Shown piece after piece: positions 9,084-19,085 of a stretch of 64,000 bases of DNA. Each line of letters starts with the position of its first letter. The stretch's first letter is position 1. The notes beneath the pieces are model-generated. The model was given only the letters and a program-made list of their open reading frames with translations. It was not told the DNA's origin and made no database searches. Made by a program: the position numbers and the translations under genes. Location: assembly GCF_014467285.1 (NCBI RefSeq), contig NZ_NKHR01000007.1:62001-126000 (forward strand). The letters are read 5' to 3'. Origin of the DNA: Xenorhabdus sp014467285 (lineage in GTDB: Bacteria; Pseudomonadota; Gammaproteobacteria; Enterobacterales; Enterobacteriaceae).

Positions 9084-11159
9084 ATGATGAAACTAACACC
9101 TAAAAAATTACGGGCGGCAATAGAAAAATATGCCCAATTGCCTGAGAAACAGAGAAATTTAACCCAAAAGCAGATAGATTGGTTTACCAATCCAGAAAAC
9201 GTATTCCTGCTGATAAGTCTGGTATTAACCCTGCCTAAGGAAACAATGACTGAGATGGGGGACAGCATTAGCAGTTGGGTTGAGGTTGCCATCGCGGAAC
9301 TTGCGTTAACGACGAATAAGTTACCAGCAGAAGCCAAGCAACAATTTGAAGAGGCTATTGAATACATTCTGGCTTATACCAAAGAAAACGACGAGATCAA
9401 CAGTGAATGTGTGCTGCTTTGTTTATCAATATTGAAGAGACACCAGTTTCACATCGACACTGACATCACTCATTTGCTGGATGTTCCAAAATATGCAGAT
9501 GACACCAATATCGCAACTTTTCCCCAGAAACAGCCCAGATTAAGCCAACTATTTGATCAATTTGAGATCCAATCTGGCATTGAATTCATTGAGTTTTTCG
9601 AAACCGGCTTTTCTGTAGTCCCTGCTGAAACCTTACCTCATTTACTGTCGGAAGTGGCTCACCATCCATGGGGCATAGATGCTCTACTTTTACTGACTCA
9701 GTACTTTGAAGAACCCGTTGCCCTTGCCTGTGCGGAAGCGTTGGATAATTGCCCTTCCTCGGCATGGACAAATTTATCCTACTTGCAACTTTTAAACCTG
9801 TGTGCACGATTCAATCGCCATCCCTCTATTAAACACTGTTTTAAGCGCTGGAAAAAACGCGCACTGGCACACAATAAGGCCCGGAAAGCAGCAGAAATAC
9901 ATGAATTATACGCCTCCCATGTTGATGGCAATGATTGCGCCAGTATGATGGCAAAAGTGACACTGGGTAATCAGGTATCTCAGTTAAACATGATGCTGGA
10001 TTTCAAATCGGGCATTCGGGAGACCTTACTGCATCTTGATCCTGAACAATCCCTCACTGAGCTGATCGCACAATTAGACCCCCATGTAGACTTTACACCG
10101 GTTTCTCCAGACTGGCTGCAACAAGTCTTACCGTGGATCCTTTCAGTACAGTCAGACAAAAACACCCCACTCGACCTCTACTCACTTTATTGGTTATCGC
10201 AACTCCCTTTCGAGTGGACACAACCAGAAGCGTTTGATTTTGAATACTGGAGCCAAAAACTGGGCTATCAAGCCAATCGGCAGCGTCAGGAACGAAATCG
10301 CCTCAACCTTATGACGGGGTATTCACCATTAATTATGAGTTGGCTGGCACCAGAAGAATATATATTGGAAGCGAAAACACCTAAGGATTTATTGAAGCAC
10401 TATTACTATGCAAACCGGGAGCTGTTTACTGAACGCCTGACTTACTCGGCCGCAGTCGAACAGTATAAACTGCCGCCACAAGCGCAACGTCTGACGAATG
10501 ATTATTTAGACTTGGCCTATACACTCAGCGATCCCACTTTGAGTCGCAAAAAATTTGCACTATTTGATACCTTATCAGAGTTCAGTTTTGAGTACTTTAC
10601 CACCGCGATGGACCTTATCGATGCTGAGATGCCACTACAAGGATTAGTCATCAAAGTCAGCTTACTTGATGCAAGCCCTGCGGTATGGCGCCGGATTCAA
10701 GTCAGCAACCAACTCACACTAAGTGAATTTCATGATGTGATACAAAATGCCATGGGATGGGAGAATGCCCACCTGTTCCGCTTTGATATTATGGGAATAG
10801 AAATCTCAGAAGAGCATTATGACCAAGTACGTATCGGAGTATTTCTGAGTGATATCGGCGATTATCTCAGCTACCAATATGACTTTGGCGATGATTGGTT
10901 CCATTTGGCGATAGTCGAGAAAGTACTGCAAAAAGATATTACTCTGCCTGTAGTTACGGCAGGTAAGGGCATGTGTCCGGCTGAAGATTCTGGCGGTATT
11001 TTTAGTTGGAACCATTTACTCAAGTTGAGGAAAAAGAAAGTCCTGACTGAAGACGAAGCAGAGCAATTGGATTGGGCGGGATTATCTCCAAGTGAAGAGC
11101 CTGAGCCTTTTGATAAGGAGCAGGCTAATCAGAGGCTCAAAAAATTATTCAGTGAATAA
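9084..11159 (+). CDS. Large protein with C-terminal plasmid pRiA4b ORF-3-like domain
   Basis: About 691 residues. The C-terminal ~140 residues carry the pRiA4b ORF-3-like (IS1096 passenger) signature: VSLLDASPAVWRRIQV, LSEFHDVIQNAMGWENAHL, YQYDFGDDWFHLAIVEK and GGIFSWNHLL. The front ~550 residues are helical, possibly HEAT-like, and are not recognised. The domain is frequent in accessory DNA and next to insertion sequences; its biochemical role is unknown. Start taken as ATG 9084 (ATG 9087 equally possible), GAAGAG upstream. It begins the inserted block between fdoI and fdhE and runs against them. Confidence 0.75.
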   Translation: MMKLTPKKLRAAIEKYAQLPEKQRNLTQKQIDWFTNPENVFLLISLVLTLPKETMTEMGDSISSWVEVAIAELALTTNKLPAEAKQQFEEAIEYILAYTKENDEINSECVLLCLSILKRHQFHIDTDITHLLDVPKYADDTNIATFPQKQPRLSQLFDQFEIQSGIEFIEFFETGFSVVPAETLPHLLSEVAHHPWGIDALLLLTQYFEEPVALACAEALDNCPSSAWTNLSYLQLLNLCARFNRHPSIKHCFKRWKKRALAHNKARKAAEIHELYASHVDGNDCASMMAKVTLGNQVSQLNMMLDFKSGIRETLLHLDPEQSLTELIAQLDPHVDFTPVSPDWLQQVLPWILSVQSDKNTPLDLYSLYWLSQLPFEWTQPEAFDFEYWSQKLGYQANRQRQERNRLNLMTGYSPLIMSWLAPEEYILEAKTPKDLLKHYYYANRELFTERLTYSAAVEQYKLPPQAQRLTNDYLDLAYTLSDPTLSRKKFALFDTLSEFSFEYFTTAMDLIDAEMPLQGLVIKVSLLDASPAVWRRIQVSNQLTLSEFHDVIQNAMGWENAHLFRFDIMGIEISEEHYDQVRIGVFLSDIGDYLSYQYDFGDDWFHLAIVEKVLQKDITLPVVTAGKGMCPAEDSGGIFSWNHLLKLRKKKVLTEDEAEQLDWAGLSPSEEPEPFDKEQANQRLKKLFSE

Positions 11160-11184
11160 TTTTTCCTTATTTATGGAGCATCGG

Positions 11185-11349
11185 CTACTTGAATAAATCA
11201 GCTTGGTGCTCTTTATATTTTGGCGGTAATGTCTGACAGGTCTGTAAAAGCGCAAAAGTCTCTAGAATAATCTCTTGCGCTTTCTTATTGTTGGCATATT
11301 TCTTAGCACCCTTTCCAAACCGTCTTTAGTAAACGATGATCGTCAACAC
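11185..11349 (-). pseudogene. Decayed RelE/YafQ-type toxin
   Basis: Directly after the antitoxin stop, a frame from GTG 11349 reads TIIVY, a TAA at 11326-11328, then RRFGKGAKKYANNKKAQ and TLPPKYKEHQADLF before a TAG. KRFxKxxKK and LPxxYKEH are typical of the first half of RelE/YafQ mRNA interferases, but the catalytic C-terminal half is absent. Both an internal nonsense codon and a truncated tail show that the toxin is dead. Order antitoxin then toxin fits a RelB/DinJ-YafQ locus. Confidence 0.65.
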
Positions 11350-11352
11350 TAT

Positions 11353-11610
11353 TTACCAGCCCAAGTCGCGTTTTAACTCATCAATTGTGTTTACATGGTG
11401 AACATCTTTACCATTTTCCAGCTCACGAATGGCTTGTAATGTTTCGCTATTTGGTTGGAAAAAACTGTCAGATAATTGCCCTTCAACCACTAACCGATTA
11501 ACAATCATACAAATCACAGTAGACAAATCCAGCCCTAACGCCTTGGCATTTGACATAGCCGCTTCTTTAGAATCGAAGGTATTCTGGCTATTACAACAGA
11601 ACCATATCAA
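11353..11610 (-). CDS. RelB/DinJ-family antitoxin, orphaned
   Basis: 85 residues. The segment KEAAMSNAKALGLDLSTVI (ribbon-helix-helix part) and SETLQAIRELENGKDVHHV match DinJ/RelB antitoxins, ending in the toxin-binding tail DELKRDLGW. The first ten residues (MIWFCCNSQN) do not resemble the usual strand beginning with Arg and Asp, so the N-terminus may have been rewritten by a deletion. Its toxin partner downstream is a pseudogene. It may still bind DNA or neutralise a chromosomal YafQ elsewhere, or be decaying. Confidence 0.65.
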   Translation of the reverse strand: MIWFCCNSQNTFDSKEAAMSNAKALGLDLSTVICMIVNRLVVEGQLSDSFFQPNSETLQAIRELENGKDVHHVNTIDELKRDLGW

Positions 11611-11840
11611 GCTTCCATAAACGATTCAAATAATAATCAATTAGCCCATTTTGCAGCCACAAAATAAATTTTATCAATTTGATTTTCCTGCACGATAGGG
11701 AGACATGTTCAATATTAATTGCCTATTTTCATTACAATTATGCTAATAACCTAAAGTTAATATCTTTCTCTTTTTAGAGAAATTTTCTTATTGAGTTAAT
11801 TTTTCCTTTTAGGTATATTTTTTCGTCAGGAGGAGCTAAA

Positions 11841-12155
11841 ATGTTCAATGTGATAACTCACCCAGACGCACTGTTAGAATTAAAACAGTTACCGGACGAA
11901 CTACGAGGTCGGATGTTCAAATTAATAGAGCGTCTACGAACGAACGGTAATCAGCTAAAAATGCCACATAGCAGAGTTATTGGTGGTGGTCTGTTTGAAT
12001 TGAGAATAGGAGATAAAAACATTACCAGAACGCTATATGCATTTGAAATAGGCCAGAAAATTTACCTACTGCATGCATTTGTGAAAAAAACGCAAAGAAC
12101 CCCTACTGGTGCGATAGAAATCGCCAGAAAACGGCTGAAGGAGCTTACCGAATGA
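11841..12155 (+). CDS. HigB-type/Gp49-like toxin (RelE superfamily)
   Basis: 104 residues: DALLELKQLPDELRGRMFKLIERLR, PHSRVIGGGLFELRIGD, YAFEIGQKIYLLHAFVKKTQRTP and IEIARKRLKEL follow the phage-derived Gp49-like/HigB pattern, where HAFxKKTxxTP is the signature segment. Such toxins cleave mRNA on the ribosome. AGGAG stands 8 nt before the ATG. The stop overlaps the start of the XRE antitoxin gene by 4 nt (ATGA), the reversed toxin-first order typical of higBA. Confidence 0.9.
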   Translation: MFNVITHPDALLELKQLPDELRGRMFKLIERLRTNGNQLKMPHSRVIGGGLFELRIGDKNITRTLYAFEIGQKIYLLHAFVKKTQRTPTGAIEIARKRLKELTE

Positions 12156-12433
12156 AAGGTATTGAATTTGACCAATTGAAAGCAGAGATGTTAAATACAC
12201 CAGAGGCCATCCAAGCATACAACGATGCAGACAAAGAATTAGGTATTATTGAGCTACTATACCAAATGCGTGAACATGCTGGGTTGTCTAAATCAGAATT
12301 GGCTAATAGATTGGGAGTTTCTCCATCTGCCATTACGAGGCTTGAAGGTAACCCAATGGGGGCCAGCATGAAAACGCTCTCCCGCTATGCCAGAGCCTGC
12401 GGTGCCAATATCGATATTAAAGTGAGTTATTGA
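12152..12433 (+). CDS. HigA-type XRE antitoxin
   Basis: 93 residues. The helix-turn-helix spans ~40-80 (IELLYQMREHAGLSKSELA, RLGVSPSAITRLEGN) and ends with SMKTLSRYARACGANIDIKV, the usual XRE antitoxin layout. Translation is coupled to the preceding toxin by ATGA. It should neutralise the toxin and repress the operon. The pair is complete, in contrast to the broken RelB-type pair 0.5 kb away. Confidence 0.9.
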   Translation: MKGIEFDQLKAEMLNTPEAIQAYNDADKELGIIELLYQMREHAGLSKSELANRLGVSPSAITRLEGNPMGASMKTLSRYARACGANIDIKVSY

Positions 12434-12486
12434 TAAGAAATGAGTGGGGCCCCGGTCTCACTTCATTTTCAATATGTAAGAAAAAA

Positions 12487-12509
12487 GCAGGGTACACAAA
12501 ATACCCTGC
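12487..12509 (-). terminator. Intrinsic terminator of fdoGHI
   Basis: On the minus strand, GCAGGGTA and TACCCTGC form an 8-bp stem around a 7-nt loop, followed by a run of six T. It lies 8 bp after the fdoI stop and closes the fdoGHI transcript. Confidence 0.8.
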
Positions 12510-12516
12510 CTCAAAT

Positions 12517-13158
12517 TTACTCTTTTTCCTTCTGTTGTTCTTGTTTCACTATCTCACGATACCAGCGGGGATGATGTTTTTTCGCCCAGCCACGTGTGAC
12601 CCAGCCTTCCACCATTGCCCGTACTGAGCCTTTCACCCAAAACGCCGCATAAGCGTGGACAATAATGGTCAGAATCAGGCCGATCGCTGACAGTGAGTGC
12701 ACCAGCAAGGCAATTCTGATCAATGGAATCGAGAAATATTCGGCAAAATAAGGACGCCAGATAATAATGCCGCTGACCAACAATAAAAACAGACAAATAC
12801 TTACCGACCAGTAAATGCCTTTCTGACCGAGGTTATACTGCCCGATATCCCCCGCTTCTTCATTACGCAGCACTTTATGAACATTCTTTGCCCATTCAAT
12901 GTCATCCCTGTCAATCAGGTTATGTTTGAAGTACCTGAAAAACATAAAGATAAACAGGAAGAACATGATCGAACCCGCAAACGGATGCAGTATCCGTGAT
13001 AGCTGTGGTGTACCAAAGATATTCATCATCCAGTTCAGGGAAGGGAAGAAAAATCCCAATCCACTGATAGCGGTGAATAAAAAGCAGATTACCACCGCCC
13101 AATGATTGACTCGCTCAACCGGAGAATGACGAATAATGATATCGTTACGCTTTTTCAT
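12517..13158 (-). CDS. fdoI: Formate dehydrogenase cytochrome b556 (gamma) subunit
   Basis: 213 residues with four hydrophobic helices. HSPVERVNHWAVVICF and LHPFAGSIMFFLFIFMFF carry conserved His haem ligands, and VHSLSAIGLILTIIVHAYAAF supplies the last helix. The subunit anchors the periplasmic alpha-beta dimer and passes electrons through haem b to menaquinone. Its start overlaps the fdoH stop by 4 nt. FdnI/FdoI cannot be told apart from the sequence alone; the nearby fdhE and fdhD favour the fdo naming of E. coli. Confidence 0.95.
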   Translation of the reverse strand: MKKRNDIIIRHSPVERVNHWAVVICFLFTAISGLGFFFPSLNWMMNIFGTPQLSRILHPFAGSIMFFLFIFMFFRYFKHNLIDRDDIEWAKNVHKVLRNEEAGDIGQYNLGQKGIYWSVSICLFLLLVSGIIIWRPYFAEYFSIPLIRIALLVHSLSAIGLILTIIVHAYAAFWVKGSVRAMVEGWVTRGWAKKHHPRWYREIVKQEQQKEKE

Positions 13159-14072
13159 TTCTTCACCTCCTGATCGCTGGAATCAACATCCTTGAGTGCG
13201 CTCTCTTCCTCTTCTGTAGAGACACGGTTCGGGCCAATGCCGACGTAATGGAAAATGGAAGCAGCAAAGGTCGCGGCAAAACCGATTGCCGCCAATGGCT
13301 TCCAGACACCTTTCCAGAATGTGACCGTCGGGCTGATGGTCGGGTTATCCGGCAGGCCATGGTAAAGCTGAGGTTTATTGGCATGGTGCAGAACATACAT
13401 CACATGTGTTCCTCCCACACCTTTGGGATCGTACAACCCGGCATTTTCATAACCGCGTCCCTTAAGCTCCTCAACCCTCTCCGCTGCCAGCGCTTTCATA
13501 TCCTGCTTACTGCCGAAATGAATCGCGCCGGTCGGACAGGTCTTCACACAGGCAGGCTCCTGCCCCACACCAACACGGTCAACACACAGGGTACATTTGT
13601 AGGCGCGATTATCCTCTCTGTTGATGCGCGGTACATCGAAAGGACAACCCGCAATGCAATAGCCGCAGCCAATGCAGTGCTCTGACTGAAAATCAACAAT
13701 ACCATTGGCATACTGAATAATCGCCCCTTCTGCCGGACAGGCTTTCAGACAACCCGGATCAGCACAGTGCATACAGCCATCTTTACGGATCAACCACTCC
13801 AGTCTGCCATTCTCCTCCACTTCGGAAAATCGCATCACTGTCCATGACTTCGCCGTCAGATCGGCCGGATTATCATAAACACCGACGTTGTGCCCAACTT
13901 CATCACGAATGTCGTTCCATTCTGAACACGCCACCTGACACGCTTTACAGCCGATGCAGGTCGTCACGTCGATCAACTTTGCCACTTCCTGCTGGTGCTC
14001 CCGCACATGAGGTGCGGGAGTCAGTGAATTGGTGGCAGAGCGGCGAATAATGTCCTGAGATTGCAATGACAT
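13155..14072 (-). CDS. fdoH: Formate dehydrogenase iron-sulfur (beta) subunit
   Basis: 305 residues. Four cysteine clusters are visible (CIGCKACQVAC, CMHCADPGCLKAC, CIGCGYCIAGC, CTLCVDRV...CVKTC), giving the four [4Fe-4S] wire that links the alpha subunit to the membrane haems. A C-terminal helix near residues 252-275 (AIGFAATFAASIFHYVGIG) anchors it on the periplasmic side. It follows the alpha gene by 12 bp and overlaps fdoI by 4 bp, so the three are one transcript. Confidence 0.97.
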   Translation of the reverse strand: MSLQSQDIIRRSATNSLTPAPHVREHQQEVAKLIDVTTCIGCKACQVACSEWNDIRDEVGHNVGVYDNPADLTAKSWTVMRFSEVEENGRLEWLIRKDGCMHCADPGCLKACPAEGAIIQYANGIVDFQSEHCIGCGYCIAGCPFDVPRINREDNRAYKCTLCVDRVGVGQEPACVKTCPTGAIHFGSKQDMKALAAERVEELKGRGYENAGLYDPKGVGGTHVMYVLHHANKPQLYHGLPDNPTISPTVTFWKGVWKPLAAIGFAATFAASIFHYVGIGPNRVSTEEEESALKDVDSSDQEVKK

Positions 14073-14084
14073 GATTTTTCTCCC

Positions 14085-17000
14085 CTACACCTTTTCCACA
14101 TAAACCAGAAATGCCTTGAATTCCGGTGTCTGCGTATTGGCATCACCGACAAACGGCGTCAGGGTATTCGCAAGGAAACCTTTCTTCGCCGCGCCTTCAA
14201 AACCCCAGTGAATCGGGATACCTATGGTATCTACTTCACGACCATGAACATTCAAGGTACGAATACGCTTTGTCACCACCGCCTTGGCTTTGATATAACC
14301 ACGTTTGGAGCTGACTCTGACAGTATCACCCTGCTTGATACCTTTCTCTGCCGCCAACCGTTCACCAATTTCCACAAACTGCTCTGGCTGGGCAATAGCG
14401 TTTAGCAACGCATGTTTTGTCCAGAAGTGGAAATGTTCGGTCAATCGATAAGTGGTTCCTACATAAGGGAATTTATCGGCCTTACCCATCGCTTCAAAAT
14501 CACTCTTGAATACGCGGGCAGCCGGATTGGAAACCACATTCGGATGCAGCGGGTTAGTTCCCAACGGCGTTTCGAACGGCTCATAATGTTCAGGGAAGGG
14601 GCCTTCAGCCATTTTGTCGATGGCAAACAAACGTCCCATGCCTTCGGGCTGCATGATAAACGGCCCAACATCCGTACCGGGAGCCGCGTTGCTGTAGTCC
14701 GGGATATCTGCACCCGCCCATTTATCACCATTCCAGGCAATCAATTGACGTTTCGGGTCCCACGGCTTGCCCTGTGGATCGGCTGATGCACGGTTATACA
14801 GGATGCGACGATTCAGAGGCCACGCCCATGCCCACCCCAGTGTATTACCGATGCCGGACGGATCTGCGTTATCACGGCGGGCCATCTGGTTGCCTTCCGG
14901 TGTCCAGCTTCCGGCGAATATCCAGCAACCACTGGCGGTTGTACCGTCGTCACGCAATTGCGCGAACGATGACAATTGCTGACCTTTTTTCACCAGCACA
15001 TTGCCGTTGTCATCCAGCAAATCAACCAGAGCACGGCCGTTATTTTCCTGCGCCACTTCTTCTGGGGTTGGATTGTCAGGATCGAGATAATCCCATGTCA
15101 TACTTAAGACTTGCTCTGGTGCCGCGCCACCTTCTTCGCGGTACAAATCACGCAGGCGCTTGAAGATACCTGACAGAATTTCACCATCCCCAATAGCTTC
15201 ACCCGGTGCATCCGCCCCTTTCCAGTGCCATTGCAGCCAGCGGGCTGAATTGACTATTGAGCCATTCTCTTCGGCAAAACAGCAGCATGGCAGGCGGAAC
15301 ACTTCGGTCTGAATGGCAGAAGGATCAACATCGTTAAATTCACCATGATTTTGCCAGAATGAAGACGTTTCAGTACTGAGCGGATCAACCGTGATCAAAA
15401 ACTTCAGTTTCGACAACGCGGCAACCACTTTGTTCTTGTTCGGGAATGATGCGATGGGGTTGAATCCCTGACAGATATAACCGTTCACTTCCCCTTTCGA
15501 CATCATTTCGAAATATTGCAGGACATCGTAAGGCTTATCCCACTTCGGCAGCAGATCAAAGCCCCAGTCATTCTCTTTACGGGCATTATCGCCATAAAAA
15601 CTCTTCATCAGACTGACAAAGAACTTCGGATAATTTCCCCAATAATTGACCTGTCCCGGAACAGTGGATTTTGGGGTACTGGCCTGCAAATAAGTTTGCA
15701 GGTCGGCCTGTTTCTCCGACGGCAGGGAGAGATAACCCGGCAGGCTCTGCGACAGCAGCCCCAAATCCGTCAGGCCCTGAATATTGGAGTGACCACGCAG
15801 CGCATTAATACCGCCGCCCGCCATTCCCATATTGCCGAGCAACAATTGGATCATAGCCATGGTACGAATGTTCTGTGCGCCAATGGAGTGTTGCGTCCAG
15901 CCCAGTGCGTACAGGAAAGAAGTGGTTTTGTCTTTCGCACTGGTTTCTGCCAGATATTCACACACCCTAAGAAAATCTTCCTTCGGCGTGCCACAAATAT
16001 CAGTCACAACATCCGGCGTATAACGGCTGACGTGAGATTTCAGCAAATTCCAGACACAACGGGGATGGGACAGGGTTTTGTCACGTTTGGCAAAACCATT
16101 CTCATCCAGTTCGTAATTCCATGTCGTTTTGTCATACCTGCGATTTTCCGCATCATAGCCGCTGAACAAACCATCATCGAACGAAAAATCCTCTCGCACA
16201 ATCAGGCTGGCATTGGTGTAAGCCTCGACATATTCACGATTAATCTTTTCATTGGTCATCAGGTATAAAATCACACCTGATAGGAAGGCAATATCCGTAC
16301 CGGAACGAATAGGCGTGTAAAAATCCGCCACAGATGCTGTACGGGTAAAACGTGGATCGATAACAATCAGTTTCGCATTGTTATGAATTTTGGCTTCCAT
16401 CGCCCAACGGAAACCCACAGGATGTGCCTCAGCGGCATTCCCGCCCATCACGACGATCAGGTTCGCGTTCTTAATATCCACCCAGTGGTTGGTCATCGCA
16501 CCGCGACCAAATGTTGGAGCAAGACTTGCTACCGTTGGTCCGTGTCAGACACGCGCCTGGTTGTCTACGGCAAGCATGCCGAGAGCGCGACTAAATTTTT
16601 GCGATAAAAAACCCGTTTCGTTACTGGCTGCGGAAGCACACAACATGCCCGTTGTCAGCCAACGGTTAACCGTAACGCCATCTTGGTTGGTTTTGATGAA
16701 ATTGGCATCGCGATCTTGTTTCATCAATCTCGCAATACGATCGAAGGCTTCATTCCAGCTTATGCGTTGCCATTGATTAGAGCCGGGGGCGCGATATTCC
16801 GGATAGTGCAGGCGATTTTTGCTGTGGATAAAATCAACCAATCCAGCCCCTTTAGGACACAAGGCACCACGGTTTACAGGATGATCCGGGTCCCCTTCGA
16901 TATGAAAAATAGTGGATTTGGCATTTTTGGCGCCATCACCCAGGCTGTACATCAATAATCCACAGCCGACAGAACAGTATGTGCAGGTATTTCGGGTTTC

Positions 17001-17132
17001 ACGCGCACGCAGCAATTTGTAGTTACGTGTTTGTGCCATCGCGGCGGTCGGGGCAAACCCCAACGCGGCTGCCGTCGTACCCGCCATACCGCCAGCGCAG
17101 ATCTTAAAGAACTGCCTTCTGCTGACTTGCAT
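14085..17132 (-). CDS. fdoG: Formate dehydrogenase-O/N major subunit, selenoprotein
   Basis: 1,015 residues when TGA at 16545-16547 is read as selenocysteine; this equals E. coli FdnG. It oxidises formate in the periplasm with a molybdo-bis-MGD centre ligated by Sec. Start ATG 17132 is chosen because it yields the Tat signal SRRQFFK followed by a hydrophobic stretch ending AMAQ, with GAGGAG upstream; the in-frame ATG at 17165 lacks such a context. CTYCSVGC binds the proximal [4Fe-4S] cluster. Residues around the TGA read NQARV-Sec-HGPTVASLAP. Automatic calling splits it into two ORFs. The matching SelA, SelB, FdhE and FdhD genes are all in this window. Confidence 0.97.
16508..16547 (-). promoter_or_regulatory. 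SECIS element of fdoG
   Basis: The UGA and the ~37 nt after it (UGACACGGACCAACGGUAGC, then AAGUCUUGCUCC) can fold with GGAGCAAG-type pairing around AGCAAGUCUUGCU, the small apical hairpin expected 15-25 nt after the UGA in bacterial SECIS elements. The C-terminal winged helices of SelB bind such loops. Exact stem limits are not computed. Confidence 0.8.
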
Positions 17133-17390
17133 GGGGATCTCCTCACTCACATTGCTCATTAACACACCTCATCACGGGGATCCCGTGAGGATGCTCGCTT
17201 TTTATCAATATATTATTGAGTAACCAGACTGCATTGAATAACAAAACATCACCTGAATAATAACTTGGTGGATGTTTTTTTTGATTTTGGATACCGTCTG
17301 TTATAAACATTGTCCATTGTGTGATCGGACTTTTTACCTGATAAATCCACACAAACAGTATCATGAATTAATCTAGCGGGGAATTCACTA

Positions 17391-18236
17391 ATGGATGATG
17401 CAAGGTCAGAAAATGAGTTAACCATAGAAGGCACTTGCGGCGCTTTTCGCATTAATGTTCAACAAAGAAACGCGAAACAAAGCAACCACCTGAGTCATCC
17501 GAAATTGGATTGGGTCGCTGAGGAAGTCCCCGTCGCATTGGTCTATAACGGTATTTCTCATGTCGTGATGATGGCCAGCCCGAAAGATCTTGACCATTTT
17601 GCCATCGGTTTTTCATTATCAGAAGGGATCATTACTTCTCCGCAGGAAATTCGGGATATCGATTCTGTCATCAGTTGTCACGGCGGCATTGAACTGCATA
17701 TCGAACTCTCCAATCGCCGTTTTGCCGGATTAAAGGAGCGCCGACGCAGTATGGCAGGCAGAACAGGCTGTGGTATCTGCGGCACCGAACAACTGACAGA
17801 AATCTTTCGGCCCATTCCTCCCCTGCCTTTCACCCAAACCTTTTCACTCTCTTATCTTGATATGGCACTTGCCCAATTACCCCATGTTCAGGAAATCGGT
17901 GCTCTCACCGGCTGTACTCATGCCGCGGGCTGGTTTGATGCTGAGGGGAAATTGCTTGGCGGTTGTGAGGATGTTGGTCGCCATGTTGCACTGGATAAGT
18001 TGCTGGGAATGCGGGCAAAAACGGGCTGGCAACAAGGTGTGGTGTTGGTTTCCAGCCGCGCCAGTTATGAAATGGTGCAAAAAGCCGCCAATTGTGGCGT
18101 GGAAATTTTGTTTGCCGTTTCTGCTGCAACCTCACTCGCTATTGAAGTCGCGCAAAAATGCAACCTGACATTGATCGGGTTTTGCAAACCGGGACGAGCA
18201 ACGGTGTATACCCATCCACAGAGAATAATGGGTTAA
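17391..18236 (+). CDS. fdhD: Formate dehydrogenase accessory sulfurtransferase FdhD
   Basis: 281 residues. FdhD carries sulfur from IscS to the bis-MGD cofactor and is required for formate dehydrogenase activity. The redox CxxC is at GRTGCGICGTEQL, and the conserved GCTHAAGWFD, GGCEDVGRHVALDKLLG and SSRASYEMVQKAA motifs follow. It is divergent from fdoG across 258 bp, where a shared control region must lie. Confidence 0.97.
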   Translation: MDDARSENELTIEGTCGAFRINVQQRNAKQSNHLSHPKLDWVAEEVPVALVYNGISHVVMMASPKDLDHFAIGFSLSEGIITSPQEIRDIDSVISCHGGIELHIELSNRRFAGLKERRRSMAGRTGCGICGTEQLTEIFRPIPPLPFTQTFSLSYLDMALAQLPHVQEIGALTGCTHAAGWFDAEGKLLGGCEDVGRHVALDKLLGMRAKTGWQQGVVLVSSRASYEMVQKAANCGVEILFAVSAATSLAIEVAQKCNLTLIGFCKPGRATVYTHPQRIMG

Positions 18237-18372
18237 TCAAGGCAGGGAAACATCCGTTCCTGTCGATTTTCCCCTTATTACCACCATGCCATTTGAGAAC
18301 CATCGGTTATATAATGATTTAATAATATTCTGTAAAATAGGCTCTCTTATCGTAACTACATGATATTGCAGA

Positions 18373-18951
18373 ATGAAAACGCCAAAAGATAAATTTAAAG
18401 AAAAACAAGATGCTATTTTGCATAGTGCTGTCAATCTTCTCATTCAAGAAGGCAGCCGTTCTTTTAGTATGAGAGCACTTGCTAACCATTATGGAATAAC
18501 GCTAGGAAATTTACAGTACTACTTCCCTAATTTAGAATCTTTATTGGAGGCCTTGTTTAATCAAATTATTTTGGATACAACAACAAGATTGCAGCTTGCT
18601 GCTCCTGAACTTAACAAGTTTGATGTCCTGATTGATATCATTTTGACTAATTTACAAGATATCTCTTTATGCACATTGGCGTTAGAAGCGTTGCTGGCAA
18701 GTCGTCGTTCAAAAAGTTTACATAAAACTTTAGCCAAGTTTTATCAACATTACATTGAGCAGATAATTACTCTTCTAGATAATTACTGTTCAAATACACC
18801 GGAGAATATCAAGAAAGAAAAAGCGCTAATGTTAGTCTCTTTATTTGAAGGCTTATCCATCTTATATTCCAGCCAAAATAAATCGACTTTTGATTTTGAT
18901 ATAAGTAAGCGTTTACGCTCTACTATCATTGCCATTATAGAATCAGAATAA
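18373..18951 (+). CDS. TetR-family transcriptional regulator
   Basis: 192 residues. The N-terminal helix-turn-helix is plain: KQDAILHSAVNLLIQEGSRS, then SMRALANHYGITLGNLQYYF and LESLLEALF. The C-terminal ligand domain is not assignable. The gene lies tail-to-tail with the saccharopine-dehydrogenase-like gene and close to the LysRS-ALDH/MFS operon, so it is a candidate regulator of that group. The base composition here becomes AT-rich compared with fdhD, fitting acquired DNA. Confidence 0.85.
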   Translation: MKTPKDKFKEKQDAILHSAVNLLIQEGSRSFSMRALANHYGITLGNLQYYFPNLESLLEALFNQIILDTTTRLQLAAPELNKFDVLIDIILTNLQDISLCTLALEALLASRRSKSLHKTLAKFYQHYIEQIITLLDNYCSNTPENIKKEKALMLVSLFEGLSILYSSQNKSTFDFDISKRLRSTIIAIIESE

Positions 18952-19085
18952 TCTCACCTTCCCAGATAGCATACCCAGATTATTTTATGATAATAAAATA
19001 AATGGTATCAAATTTCTGCATAGCGGAAATCTGATACCTATGGGAAAAATTTAGACTTTTTCTGTCGCTTTGTAACCTTCTGAAT

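Noticed and set aside
14208..15163. Plus-strand ORFs opposite fdoG
   Set aside because: Shadows of a strongly conserved gene on the other strand.
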